Assembly (NCBI RefSeq): GCF_001458415.1
Contig: NZ_CYSD01000012.1
Span: 310,001-374,000, forward strand
Reading direction: 5' to 3'
DNA from: Tritonibacter multivorans
Lineage (GTDB): Bacteria > Pseudomonadota > Alphaproteobacteria > Rhodobacterales > Rhodobacteraceae
DNA: 64,000 nucleotides
Below the pieces are notes generated by a model. The model was not told the origin of the DNA. It worked only from the letters and a program-made list of their open reading frames with translations, and ran no database searches. Both the position numbers and the translations under genes were made by a program. How positions within the stretch are numbered: position 1 is the first letter of the stretch; every line of letters starts with the position of its first letter. This document shows, in pieces, positions 8,292 to 16,554 of the stretch.

Positions 8292-9632
8292 TCAGTCGCG
8301 GATCAGTTCGCCTGCCAACGAATTGGCCCCGGACGACACAATGCGCACCCGCGCCAGATCACCAACCGCACGGTCACAATCGGCCACGTGCACCGCGTGC
8401 AGGTAGTCGGATTTGCCCACCATCTGGCCCTCGCGGCGGCCAGGCTTTTCAAACAGCACCCCAACCTCGCGGCCGATCATACTGTCCTGCACTTCGCGCT
8501 GCTGCTTGTTCAGCAGGGCCTGCAGGCGTTGCAAACGGTCATCGGCCTCGGCCTGATCCACCAGCGGACGCTCTGCCGCAGGCGTACCCGGCCGGGTCGA
8601 ATATTTGAAGGAATAGGCAGTGCCGTATTTCACTTCTTCGATCAGATCCAGCGTCGCCTGAAAATCCTCTTCGGTCTCTTCCGGGAAACCGACAATAAAG
8701 TCGCCCGAGATCAGAATATCCGGACGTGCCGCGCGAATGCGCTCGATCAGACGGATATAGCTCTCGGCGGTGTGGCTGCGGTTCATACGTTTGAGGATCT
8801 TGTCCGATCCCGCCTGAACCGGCAGATGCAGATACGGCATCAGCTTGTCGCAGGTGCCATGGGCCTCGATCAGATCATCGAGCATGTCATTGGGGTGCGA
8901 CGTGGTATAGCGGATCCGCTCCAGCCCATCGATCTTGTCCAGCTCCCAGATCAGCTGCGCCAGCGTCAGATCACCGCTTGCCCCCGCACCGTGATAGGCG
9001 TTGACGTTCTGCCCCAACAGCGTGATCTCGCGCACGCCGCGTTCGACCAGATCCTGCGCTTCGGTCAGGATGCGTTCCGCCGGGCGCGACACTTCGGCAC
9101 CACGGGTATAGGGCACCACGCAGAAGGCACAGAATTTGTCACAGCCTTCCTGCACGGTCAGAAACGCGGTCGGGCCACGCTTTGCCTTGGGGCGGCTTTT
9201 GAGCTTCTCGAACTTGTCTTCTTCGGGAAAATCCGTGTCGAGCACCTTTTCCCCCTTGCCCGCCTTGGCTTCCATTTCCGGCAGGCGGTGATAGCTCTGC
9301 GGGCCAACAACCAGATCGACCATCGGCTGACGGCGCATGATCTCTTCGCCCTCGGCCTGGGCCACACAGCCCGCAACACCGATTTTCAGGTCGGGCTTTT
9401 CCGCCTTCAGACCCTTGAACCGGCCCAGTTCCGAATACACCTTCTCGGCCGCCTTTTCGCGGATGTGGCAGGTGTTCAGCAAGATCATATCCGCATCATC
9501 AGGGCTTTGTGTTTCCACATAGCCCTGCCCGCCCAGCGCCTCGGACATGCGTTCGCTGTCATAGACGTTCATCTGGCAGCCATAGGTCTTAATAAAGAGC
9601 TTTTTGGGCTCGGAGGCTTTCGGCGCGGTCAT
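8292..9632 (-). CDS. miaB: tRNA-2-methylthio-N6-dimethylallyladenosine synthase
   Basis: A 446-residue radical-SAM methylthiotransferase modifying A37 of tRNA. An N-terminal UPF0004 domain carries three cluster cysteines ([30 protein letters not shown]). The radical-SAM motif is [15 protein letters not shown], and a C-terminal TRAM domain ends the protein. The ATG at 9630-9632 matches the family start; an upstream in-frame extension is ignored. The terminator follows the stop. Confidence 0.96.
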   Translation of the reverse strand: MTAPKASEPKKLFIKTYGCQMNVYDSERMSEALGGQGYVETQSPDDADMILLNTCHIREKAAEKVYSELGRFKGLKAEKPDLKIGVAGCVAQAEGEEIMRRQPMVDLVVGPQSYHRLPEMEAKAGKGEKVLDTDFPEEDKFEKLKSRPKAKRGPTAFLTVQEGCDKFCAFCVVPYTRGAEVSRPAERILTEAQDLVERGVREITLLGQNVNAYHGAGASGDLTLAQLIWELDKIDGLERIRYTTSHPNDMLDDLIEAHGTCDKLMPYLHLPVQAGSDKILKRMNRSHTAESYIRLIERIRAARPDILISGDFIVGFPEETEEDFQATLDLIEEVKYGTAYSFKYSTRPGTPAAERPLVDQAEADDRLQRLQALLNKQQREVQDSMIGREVGVLFEKPGRREGQMVGKSDYLHAVHVADCDRAVGDLARVRIVSSGANSLAGELIRD

Positions 9633-9772
9633 TGCGGAGATACCTTTTCGGGACGGAAAGAAACAGCGGAGGCGTTTATCGCGGAAACGGCCCACTTGCA
9701 ATGGAGCTGCGGATAACCGATTTTGCCTGAAAAGGCCAGAAGGCTCTCAAAGCGCGAAACGACGGGGCAGAC

Positions 9773-10642
9773 ATGCGGTACAACTCTCTCGAGGATTTCC
9801 TCGCCAAGGGCAAAGCCCTCTTGGCCAAAGGCCCGGTCGCCCTGATCTTTGCCGAAGATGATGTCGAGGTCGCCTCGACCCTGCGCCACCATCTCGACCT
9901 CGGCTTTGTGCATGTGGTCGCCTTTATGCCGGACAGTTTTGACCTGCCCGCAGAACTGGCAGATCTGCTCCACCGGGTGCCCTATGAATGTGGCCTGCCC
10001 AGCAATGTCTTCACCGCCATCAACAAGGTGATTGTAGCCGCCGCCCCCACCTGCTGGCTCTATTACTGCTACAACGCGGAATACCTGTTCTTCCCCTTCA
10101 GCGAGACCCGCAGCGTGCGGGAACTTCTGACCTTCCACGCCGAAGAACGCCGCGCTGCCATGCTGACCTATGTGGTGGATCTCTATGCGCCGGACCTAGA
10201 AGCCGCCCCCAATGCCGTCTCCCTGCAGGATGCCATGCTGGACCGGTCTGGGTATTACGCGCAGGCCCGTGTGCACCCCGTCACCCACAAGCCGCTGGAA
10301 CGCCAGCTGGATTTCTTTGGCGGCCTGCGCTGGCGTCTCGAAGAACATGTCCCCTGGACCAGCCGCCGCATTGACCGCATTTCCCTGTTCCGCGCCAAAG
10401 CAGACCTGACCCTCGCCCCAACCCATCAGTTCAGCGACCCCGAGTACAACACCTATGCCTGCCCCTGGCACCACAACCTGACGGCCGCCGTGTGCTCTTT
10501 CCGCGCCGCCAAGGCGCTGCGCCGCAATCCGGGATCGCGCGACGCCATCACCACACTCGCCTGCCGCAATTCGGTGCCTTTTGAGTGGACCTCGCGCCAG
10601 CTTCTGGACCTCGGCCTGATGGAACCGGGACAGTGGTTTTAA
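9773..10642 (+). CDS. Conserved hypothetical, glycosyltransferase-2-like
   Basis: A 289-residue protein of a type common in Rhodobacteraceae and often annotated as glycosyltransferase family 2. Seen here: ALIFAEDDVEVASTLRHHL at the N-terminus, recalling a nucleotide-sugar fold start, YNAEYLFFPFSE in the middle, and conserved Trp/His-rich stretches (NTYACPWHHNLTAAV). I cannot identify a DXD metal motif with certainty. There is no signal peptide or membrane segment. It is divergent from miaB and ends six bases before a small membrane protein gene. Confidence 0.6.
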   Translation: MRYNSLEDFLAKGKALLAKGPVALIFAEDDVEVASTLRHHLDLGFVHVVAFMPDSFDLPAELADLLHRVPYECGLPSNVFTAINKVIVAAAPTCWLYYCYNAEYLFFPFSETRSVRELLTFHAEERRAAMLTYVVDLYAPDLEAAPNAVSLQDAMLDRSGYYAQARVHPVTHKPLERQLDFFGGLRWRLEEHVPWTSRRIDRISLFRAKADLTLAPTHQFSDPEYNTYACPWHHNLTAAVCSFRAAKALRRNPGSRDAITTLACRNSVPFEWTSRQLLDLGLMEPGQWF

Positions 10643-10647
10643 CCTAG

Positions 10648-10926
10648 ATGGCAGAATTTTTGTTCGGCGCTGGTTTCTTTGTGATTTTGGGTTTCTTTGT
10701 GATTTTGCCCACTTTGTGCTGGGCGCCTGCGCTTGTTCCGCATGGTCTCGCGCGTCGCAACGGCCGCAGGATGCCTCTGTTTTCGGCGCTATACTATCAG
10801 GTGGCAGCCTTCATTGCGGCCGTGGGCCTCACGCTTGGCGCCCTGTCGGTCGCCTGGTCTCAAAAGCACAGAACTCAGCACCACATCCTCCGCTGGGCGG
10901 TTTTTCCAACATTGCTGTGCGGCTGA
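10648..10926 (+). CDS. Small membrane protein, apparently cut short by an in-frame TGA
   Basis: A 92-codon ORF starting six bases after the preceding gene. It encodes hydrophobic helices at the N-terminus (FFVILGFFVILP) and near residues 45-67 (LFSALYYQVAAFIAAVGLTLGALS). After the TGA at 10924-10926 the same frame continues for 19 codons with a hydrophobic, protein-like stretch (AVALGLTSLIVEQEIADRA) to a TAA at 10984-10986. The ancestral gene was probably about 112 codons. An exact 18-bp tandem duplication lies in the first helix. Function unknown; it may be a decaying gene. Confidence 0.45.
   Translation: MAEFLFGAGFFVILGFFVILPTLCWAPALVPHGLARRNGRRMPLFSALYYQVAAFIAAVGLTLGALSVAWSQKHRTQHHILRWAVFPTLLCG
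10672..10707 (+). repeat. Exact 18-bp tandem duplication inside the small membrane protein gene
   Basis: GGTTTCTTTGTGATTTTG occurs twice head to tail, doubling a GFFVIL hexapeptide in a predicted membrane helix. This looks like a recent slippage event. Confidence 0.9.
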
Positions 10927-11193
10927 GCCGTCGCGCTTGGCCTCACCAGCCTGATTGTAGAACAGGAAATTGCAGATCGCGCCTAAATGGCAGGCCTATC
11001 CTGCCTGAAGACTGCGGGCTTTCTTGCAAATCTTCGAGGAGCGCACAGCGGAGGGTTCGCAGACATGCATGCAACTGCCATCCGCGGCAGCGAGTTTCTG
11101 GCATGGAGCTACAGAGAACGGGCCTTCTACGTCCGCTTCACAGCCCAAAAGGATCTCACCTGCACAGGACATAAATGACGCACAGCGTGTTTC

Positions 11194-11253
11194 TTTTGGC
11201 CCCAAATACTCCGGGGTGAATGCGCGGCACGCGCAGAGGGGCAGCGCCCCTTC
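11194..11253. repeat. Two-hairpin intergenic repeat, copy A (3' of irr)
   Basis: The element has TTTTGGCC, then AATACTCCGGGG, TGAA, hairpin 1 (TGCGCG-GCA-CGCGCA) and hairpin 2 (AGGGGC-AGC-GCCCCT), then TTC. Copy B lies at 48090-48153 with the same layout. Relative to the minus-strand gene irr it sits just after the stop codon. The preceding stretch 10987-11193 has no gene I can support. Confidence 0.75.
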
Positions 11254-11271
11254 AAATCGCAACTGAAAAAA

Positions 11272-11691
11272 TCAGCCCTTTTTGCGCAGACGGATCACCA
11301 CATCCACAGATGCGATCTCCATGCCTTCCGGCGGCTCTGGCAGGGATTGAATCACCAATTCGTCCGACGGCGCATCGGTCACGCGGCTGTCGCCTTCCCA
11401 GTAGAAATGCGGGTGGTCGTGCACATTGGTGTCGAAATAGCTTTTCGACCCATCGACGGTGATTTCCTGCAACACTCCCGCATCACAAAAAGCGCGCAGC
11501 GTATTGTAGACCGTCGCCAGCGACACAGAGGCCCCATCGGTCTTGGCCGCCTCAAACAGGCTCTCAGCGGTCACATGCCGATGCTGTCCGTCCCCCACAA
11601 GAAGCGCCGCCAATGTCACGCGCTGACGGGTCGGACGCAGTCCGGCATCGTTCAGCCAGCGGTTGGCGTTTTCCTCATAGGTGGGGTGCAT
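11272..11691 (-). CDS. irr: Irr-type iron response regulator (Fur family)
   Basis: A 139-residue Fur-superfamily regulator. A winged-helix domain (GLRPTRQRVTLAALL, SLATVYNTLRAFCDAGVL) is followed by a dimer/metal part with HDHPHFYWEGD, the His cluster typical of Irr. In alphaproteobacteria Irr senses iron through heme and binds ICE palindromes. The position, divergent from fabA, is the usual one in Rhodobacterales. ATG at 11689-11691. Its nearest candidate target in this window is nfuA, which has an ICE box. Confidence 0.9.
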   Translation of the reverse strand: MHPTYEENANRWLNDAGLRPTRQRVTLAALLVGDGQHRHVTAESLFEAAKTDGASVSLATVYNTLRAFCDAGVLQEITVDGSKSYFDTNVHDHPHFYWEGDSRVTDAPSDELVIQSLPEPPEGMEIASVDVVIRLRKKG

Positions 11692-11799
11692 AGGCGCGCG
11701 TCCTGCCTTGTTTCAGGTGAGTCTTTCTCGGATTTATATGGGAGTTTGCGAATGAGTTTCAATCAAAATCACAGGCCGCACGTTATACAGTAACAGTGC

Positions 11800-11824
11800 G
11801 CTACATCAATATAGTTGACGTAGC
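11800..11824. promoter_or_regulatory. Imperfect palindrome in the irr-fabA intergenic region
   Basis: GCTACATCAA and TTGACGTAGC are ten-base arms with one mismatch around a TATAG centre. The element lies 77 bases upstream of fabA and contains a TTGACG that could serve as a -35 box. It is not an ICE box. The regulator is unknown. Confidence 0.45.
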
Positions 11825-11901
11825 TGCCCTTGCAGGACCCGCTGCCCCGGTGCTAATGGGATCTCCACATATCAACACTGACTGTCAGGAGAAGGCCCAG
11901 C

Positions 11902-12411
11902 ATGGCCCAATACCCCACGAGCTTTGACAAGGACGACCTGCTGAAATGCGCCCGTGGCGAATTGTTCGGCCCCGGCAATGCGCAGCTGCCCGCGCCGCCG
12001 ATGCTGATGATGGACCGCATCACCGAAATCTCCGGCGACGGCGGCGAACATGGCAAAGGCCATGTGATCGCAGAATTCGACATCACCCCGGACCTTTGGT
12101 TCTTTGACTGCCATTTCCCGAACAACCCGATCATGCCCGGCTGTCTTGGTCTGGATGGCCTGTGGCAGCTGACCGGCTTCAACCTCGGCTGGCGCGGCTG
12201 GCTGGGCCGCGGCTACGCGCTGGGTGTGGGCGAGGTCAAACTGACCGGCATGGTCCGCCCCGACCGCAAAATGCTGACCTACCGCGTGAACTTCACCAAA
12301 GCGGTGCAAACCCGCCGCCTGACCATGGGCGTGGCCGATGGCATTGTCGAAGCCGACGGTGAGGTGATCTATCAGGTCAAAGACATGAAAGTGGCGCTGA
12401 GCGAGAGCTAA
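11902..12411 (+). CDS. fabA: 3-hydroxydecanoyl-ACP dehydratase/isomerase
   Basis: A 169-residue FabA that dehydrates 3-hydroxyacyl-ACP and isomerises the C10 intermediate, giving unsaturated fatty acids. Catalytic His71 ([14 protein letters not shown]) and Asp85 (GCLGLDGLW) are visible. The ribosome site CAGGAGAAGG precedes the ATG. A strong terminator follows, so fabA is probably monocistronic here although fabB-fabI lie 2 kb downstream. Its 3' end is duplicated in broken form at 13159-13340. Confidence 0.97.
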   Translation: MAQYPTSFDKDDLLKCARGELFGPGNAQLPAPPMLMMDRITEISGDGGEHGKGHVIAEFDITPDLWFFDCHFPNNPIMPGCLGLDGLWQLTGFNLGWRGWLGRGYALGVGEVKLTGMVRPDRKMLTYRVNFTKAVQTRRLTMGVADGIVEADGEVIYQVKDMKVALSES

Positions 12412-12443
12412 CGCGCCCCCGCTTTCCTTTGCGACACCATCTG

Positions 12444-12468
12444 AAAGAGGCCCCCGGGCCTCTTTTTT
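12444..12468 (+). terminator. Strong Rho-independent terminator after fabA
   Basis: A ten-pair stem AAAGAGGCCC/GGGCCTCTTT with a two-base loop runs straight into a T7 tract. It lies about 30 bases after the fabA stop and separates fabA from the inserted gene. Confidence 0.92.
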
Positions 12469-12563
12469 TGTGGCCGCACGTTTTTCTCGCCCTCTGCTTC
12501 GCAAAATCCCCCTATGCTGACGCAGCGCACAGTAGCGCACAGCAGCGAAGGAGGCCGTATGAC

Positions 12564-13118
12564 ATGCCGGTTGGAACAAAACTCAATGGGACGCTGCGTC
12601 GGTTCATCGAAAGCCAAAAGGTCTTCTTTGTGGCCACGGCAGCGGCAGACGGGCGCGTCAACCTCTCTCCCAAAGGGGCCGACACGCTGCGAGTGATCGA
12701 CGACTCGCACCTGCGCTGGCTCAATCTCTCGGGCAGCGGCAATGAAACCGCTGGCCATATCGCGCAGCTCAATCGCATTACAATGATGTTCTGCGCCTTT
12801 GAAGGCGACGCCCTCATTCTCCGGGTCTACGGCACAGCCAAGGTCATTCACCCCCGCGACCCATCCTGGCACGACAGCACGGCCAACTTCCCTGCGCTCG
12901 CAGGCAGTCGTCAGGTGTTCGAGATCACCATCGACACGGTTCAAACCTCTTGCGGCACCGGCGTGCCCTACATGCCCTTTCAGGCGGACCGCTCAGAAAC
13001 AGAGCTGCTGCCCTATTACGAAGAGATGGGCCCCGACGGGGTCGAGGCCTATTGGCGCAAGAAGAACATGGTCACCATTGATGGTTTTGACACAGGGTTG
13101 TTTGACGACGGCGACTAG
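12564..13118 (+). CDS. Pyridoxamine 5'-phosphate oxidase-family protein
   Basis: A 184-residue PNPOx-like flavin-binding protein. Seen are the split-barrel start (LNGTLRRFIESQKVFFVATAA), RVNLSPKG, LRVIDDSHLRWLNLSGSGNETAGHI and SCGTGVPYMPF. The ATG at 12564 has a strong GAAGGAGG ribosome site; a longer in-frame ORF runs back into the terminator and is not used. The gene lies between fabA and the broken fabA copy, which suggests it came in with the rearrangement that split the fab genes. Substrate unknown; similar proteins are general flavin reductases or oxidases. Confidence 0.85.
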   Translation: MPVGTKLNGTLRRFIESQKVFFVATAAADGRVNLSPKGADTLRVIDDSHLRWLNLSGSGNETAGHIAQLNRITMMFCAFEGDALILRVYGTAKVIHPRDPSWHDSTANFPALAGSRQVFEITIDTVQTSCGTGVPYMPFQADRSETELLPYYEEMGPDGVEAYWRKKNMVTIDGFDTGLFDDGD

Positions 13119-13158
13119 ACCACCGATCAGCGAAAGATGATGTCATTGCCCCGGTTGG

Positions 13159-13340
13159 CTAAGCCGATGAGCGGCCGGTGGGCGAGGTCAAACCGACCTG
13201 CGCCGCCCCGACCGCTGCCGCAGACCTTCCGCGTGAACTGCACCAAAGCGGTGCACACCCGCCGCCTGACCATGGGCGTGGCCGATGGCGAAATAATCCA
13301 ACAGGTCAAAGACAGGAAGGTGGCGCTGTCTGAGAGCTAA
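13159..13340 (+). pseudogene. Broken duplicate of the fabA 3' end
   Basis: From about 13233 the DNA and frame match the last part of fab[21 protein letters not shown] against [20 protein letters not shown] (58 of 60 bases by hand count). An 18-bp deletion between two GCCGAYGGY repeats follows, then VKDRKVALSES and a stop at the same place. Upstream similarity (GTGGGCGAGGTCAAA) is in another frame, so there is a frameshift. The catalytic His and Asp regions are absent. It is a non-functional remnant about 930 bp after the intact gene. Confidence 0.88.
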
Positions 13341-13363
13341 GACCGAGAGCTGATCTATAGTGT

Positions 13364-13771
13364 TCAAAGGGCTCTGCGGTATTCCCTTTCTGGATCGTGC
13401 GGTCTCACAAAAACCTTTTGTTGCGCGACAAACACCCGATCCAGATCTGTCACTATGGTCAGCGTGCATTCCAACTGCATTGAGGAAACGCGCCGTGCGG
13501 CAAGTTCGGCCTTTGCGATCCAGTCAAGCGGCAAACCGCGGCGTCGGCACTGCGCAGCGAGATTGGCTTGCCAATCCCTGTTCAATTGCTGAAAAGAAAT
13601 CGGAACACGACCGCCGGGTTTAAGGTCAAAAAGTAGACGATCCTCTGCGGGTTCCTCCAGCGCTCGCTGCAGTTTCCCCAACGCCCAATAGCCATCTAGG
13701 TTATTGTTGCGACTGACAAAACTGCCAAGCAGATCGTTACAAAGGCCTTGAAGGTCCTTACGTCGCCCCAT
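13364..13771 (-). CDS. Hypothetical protein (orphan between fabA and fabB)
   Basis: A 135-residue protein with no recognised family, signal peptide or membrane helix. It is basic and rich in Leu/Arg (GLCNDLLGSFVSRNNNLDGYW, VPISFQQLNRDWQANL). The ATG at 13769-13771 has AAGGAAAAAGGG upstream and is preferred to a distal TTG at 13835-13837. The DNA from here to about 14400 looks less GC-rich than its neighbours, consistent with an acquired segment. It is co-oriented with the next orphan gene. Confidence 0.5.
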   Translation of the reverse strand: MGRRKDLQGLCNDLLGSFVSRNNNLDGYWALGKLQRALEEPAEDRLLFDLKPGGRVPISFQQLNRDWQANLAAQCRRRGLPLDWIAKAELAARRVSSMQLECTLTIVTDLDRVFVAQQKVFVRPHDPEREYRRAL

Positions 13772-13870
13772 GTCTTTCCCTTTTTCCTTCGAGCCTGCTG
13801 AAAGTTTCAAATAGCTGAGCGCTTTAACCGTTTTCAATGGTGGCAGGCAGGTGTAAATCCAACTGATTTG

Positions 13871-14317
13871 CTAGTCCAAAGGTGTGCTCAAAACCTTTGG
13901 GCGACGTCTACCAAGTTCATCGACGGTCTCTGAACGCTCACCTTGGCTTCCGAAGTATTCGCGAGACGATCGTCGCCCAGTTCGATCTTCAACAGTTACG
14001 ACAAAACGGTTTCCGTCGGGGTCAGCGATGAAACGCACCAAAAGAGCTTTGTAGTCGGCGACATCGACATTGTGCTTCTCACAAAACTCCGGAAGAGCTT
14101 TTGCAAACGACGGCAAGGCCTGCGCAACTTCTCCCTCTGGATAAGCCCCCTGCACTTCTCCTGAAAGAAAGTCCGCAACCAAATAACCGTTTTTGTTGGA
14201 TTCAGCCTCAGCAAAGACGTGCGTATGAATGACTCTATTCGGCACGACAAAACTTAAACCGCCAGCCATTGAGACGGCGTAGTTGTGCGCGACACCGTGA
14301 AGCTTGTTGTGTTTCAT
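13871..14317 (-). CDS. Hypothetical protein (orphan between fabA and fabB)
   Basis: A 148-residue protein of unknown family. Features seen are SMAGGLSFVVPNRVIHTHVFAE near the N-terminus and a charged C-terminus (RTGRRSSREYFGSQGERSE). There is no signal peptide. The ATG at 14315-14317 is chosen; no strong ribosome site is visible, so the start is uncertain. It reads opposite to fabB and probably belongs to the same acquired segment as the preceding orphan. Confidence 0.5.
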   Translation of the reverse strand: MKHNKLHGVAHNYAVSMAGGLSFVVPNRVIHTHVFAEAESNKNGYLVADFLSGEVQGAYPEGEVAQALPSFAKALPEFCEKHNVDVADYKALLVRFIADPDGNRFVVTVEDRTGRRSSREYFGSQGERSETVDELGRRRPKVLSTPLD

Positions 14318-14457
14318 GCTATGCACACTAGTTGGAGAACGCACCGTAGCACAGTATGCAATTCCTAACTGGTCTCCGAACAGCGCCCCCCCTTCCCACC
14401 TTGCACCTCAGCCCCTCAATGCCTAGTAAGACATAAGCAGTTTAAGGGAGTGCACGT

Positions 14458-15687
14458 ATGCGTCGTGTCGTCGTCACCGGTCTGGGGATTGTCTCCTCCA
14501 TCGGGAACAACGCAGAAGAGGTCACCGCCTCTCTGCGCGCCGGAAAATCCGGTATTGTCGCCAGCGAATCCATGGCCGAGCACGGCTTTCGCAGCCAGAT
14601 CGCGGGTACGCTGAAAATTGATGTTTCTGAACATGTCGACAAACGCACCCTGCGCTTCATGGGCGCCGGTGCGGCTTATGCCCATATTGCCATGGGTCAG
14701 GCGATTGCCGATGCGGGCCTCAGCGAAGAGCATGTGGTGAACGAACGCACAGGTCTGGTGGCTGGTTCTGGTGGTCCGTCGACCTCTGCCATGCTGACCG
14801 CGCATCAGACCGTGCTGAAAACCGGCGCGACCAAGCGGATTGGCCCGTTTGCGGTGCCGAAATGTATGTCCTCCACCATCTCGGCGAACCTTGCGACCGC
14901 CTATAAGATCAAGGGCATCAACTACTCCATCACCTCGGCGTGTTCCACATCGCTCCATTGCATCGGCAACGCGGCCGAGCAGATCATGATGGGCAAGCAG
15001 GACATTATGTTTGCCGGCGGCGGTGAAGAGCTGGACTGGACCCTGTCCTGCCTGTTCGACGCCATGGGCGCGATGTCGTCCAAGTACAATGACACCCCCG
15101 ACAAAGCCTCGCGCGCTTTTGATCAGGACCGCGATGGGTTTGTGATCTCTGGCGGTGGCGGCATTGTGGTTCTGGAAGATCTGGACCACGCACTGGCCCG
15201 CGGGGCCAAGATTTACGCCGAAGTCACCGGCTTTGCTGCGACCTCGGATGGTCATGACATGGTGGCCCCGTCTGGTGAAGGCGGTGAGCGCGCCATGCGT
15301 CTGGCGCTGTCCACCCTGCCCGAAGACCGCAAAGTGTCCTACATCAACGCCCACGGCACCTCGACACCCGTCGGCGATGTTGGCGAAGTGGAAGCCGCGC
15401 GCCGTGTGTTCGGCGAAGGCTATGTGCCGCCGATTTCCTCGACCAAATCCATGACCGGCCACGCGCAAGGCGCGGCGGGCGCGCTGGAGGCGATCTTCTG
15501 TCTGCTGATGCTGGACGGCGATTTCATTACCCCATCGATCAATGTCGACACCCTCGCCGAAGGCATCCTGCCCGGCGAAGTGGCAACGGATTACGTTGAA
15601 AACGCAGGCCTCGACAGTGTGATGACCAACAGCTTCGGCTTTGGCGGCACCAATGGCTCGATGGTTTTGAGCAAATATAAAGGATAA
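14458..15687 (+). CDS. fabB: 3-oxoacyl-ACP synthase I
   Basis: A 409-residue condensing enzyme elongating unsaturated acyl-ACPs. The active-site triad is visible: Cys162 (TSACSTSLHC), His299 (NAHGTSTPVGD) and His335 (SMTGHAQGAAG). The length is typical of FabB. It lies four bases upstream of fabI. The usual direct link to fabA is broken by the 2 kb insertion, so a new promoter must lie within 14318-14457. Confidence 0.96.
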   Translation: MRRVVVTGLGIVSSIGNNAEEVTASLRAGKSGIVASESMAEHGFRSQIAGTLKIDVSEHVDKRTLRFMGAGAAYAHIAMGQAIADAGLSEEHVVNERTGLVAGSGGPSTSAMLTAHQTVLKTGATKRIGPFAVPKCMSSTISANLATAYKIKGINYSITSACSTSLHCIGNAAEQIMMGKQDIMFAGGGEELDWTLSCLFDAMGAMSSKYNDTPDKASRAFDQDRDGFVISGGGGIVVLEDLDHALARGAKIYAEVTGFAATSDGHDMVAPSGEGGERAMRLALSTLPEDRKVSYINAHGTSTPVGDVGEVEAARRVFGEGYVPPISSTKSMTGHAQGAAGALEAIFCLLMLDGDFITPSINVDTLAEGILPGEVATDYVENAGLDSVMTNSFGFGGTNGSMVLSKYKG

Positions 15688-15691
15688 AACC

Positions 15692-16483
15692 ATGACCGGA
15701 TTATTGGCCGGAAAACGTGGCCTGATCATGGGCGTTGCCAACGACCGTTCCATCGCCTGGGGCATTGCCAAAGCGATGAGCGAAGCAGGCGCGGAGCTGG
15801 CCTTCACCTATCAGGGCGAGGCCTTCGGCAAGCGTCTCGCGCCGCTGGCAGAATCTCTGGGCAGCGACTTTATGGTCGATGTGGATGTCACCGATGATGC
15901 CTCGCTGGACACCGCCTTTGCCCAACTGGGCGAACGCTGGGACAGCATTGATTTCGTCGTGCACGCGATTGCCTATTCCGACAAGAACGAGCTGACGGGC
16001 CGGATCCTCGACACCACCCGCGCGAACTTCAAGAACTCCATGGATATCTCTGCCTATTCCTTCATCGAGGTCGCACGCCGTGCGTATCCGCTGATGAAAG
16101 ACAAAGGCGGCAGCCTCTTGACGCTGACCTATGGTGGCTCCAACCGCGTGACGCCGAATTACAACGTCATGGGTGTGGCCAAGGCCGCGCTGGAAAGCGC
16201 GACGCGCTATCTGGCCAATGATCTGGGCCCCGAAGGCATCCGCGTCAACGCGGTCTCTCCGGGTCCGATGAAAACCCTGGCCGGTGCTGCGATTGGCGGT
16301 GCGCGCAAGACCTACAAGCACACCGAACAGAACGCCCCGATGCGGTCCAATGCGACCCTCGAAGCGGTTGGCGGCACTGCGGTGTATCTGGCGTCGGACG
16401 CTGGCGCTTGCACCACCGGTGAGGTCATCCACGTCGACGGCGGCTTCCACGTGCTGGGCATGCCGCAGCAGGAAAACCTCTGA
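15692..16483 (+). CDS. fabI: Enoyl-ACP reductase (NADH)
   Basis: A 263-residue SDR-fold reductase catalysing the last step of each elongation round. Seen are GLIMGVANDRSIAWGIAKA (dinucleotide site), the FabI-type active-site Tyr/Lys in NYNVMGVAKAALE, and VSPGPMKTLA near the substrate loop. It is coupled to fabB by a four-base gap. A strong terminator follows. Confidence 0.96.
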   Translation: MTGLLAGKRGLIMGVANDRSIAWGIAKAMSEAGAELAFTYQGEAFGKRLAPLAESLGSDFMVDVDVTDDASLDTAFAQLGERWDSIDFVVHAIAYSDKNELTGRILDTTRANFKNSMDISAYSFIEVARRAYPLMKDKGGSLLTLTYGGSNRVTPNYNVMGVAKAALESATRYLANDLGPEGIRVNAVSPGPMKTLAGAAIGGARKTYKHTEQNAPMRSNATLEAVGGTAVYLASDAGACTTGEVIHVDGGFHVLGMPQQENL

Positions 16484-16506
16484 TTTCAGAGATATAACTC
16501 AAAAAG

Positions 16507-16534
16507 AAAACGCGCCCCAAAGGGCGCGTTTTTT
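16507..16534. terminator. Bidirectional terminator between fabI and the FKBP gene
   Basis: AAAACGCGCCC-CAAA-GGGCGCGTTTTTT forms a stem with A and T tracts on opposite sides. It can end both the plus-strand fabI transcript and the minus-strand FKBP transcript. Confidence 0.92.
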
Positions 16535-16554
16535 AGTGCGGCGGGCGCAAAGCC

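Noticed and set aside
10924-10926. TGA read as selenocysteine
   Set aside because: No hairpin of SECIS type is apparent after it, and the protein is not of a selenoprotein family; a nonsense change is simpler.
10987-11178. 63-codon plus-strand frame just after the decaying membrane gene
   Set aside because: Its ATG directly follows a stop with no ribosome site, and the product shows no protein-like pattern; opposite-strand readings are equally unconvincing.
11692-11901. ICE box in the irr-fabA gap
   Set aside because: No TTCTAA-type palindrome is present; only an unrelated dyad at 11800-11824.
13137-13340. 67-codon ORF taken as a real gene
   Set aside because: Its C-terminal half is the tail of FabA with a deletion and the front is out of frame; it lacks both catalytic residues.
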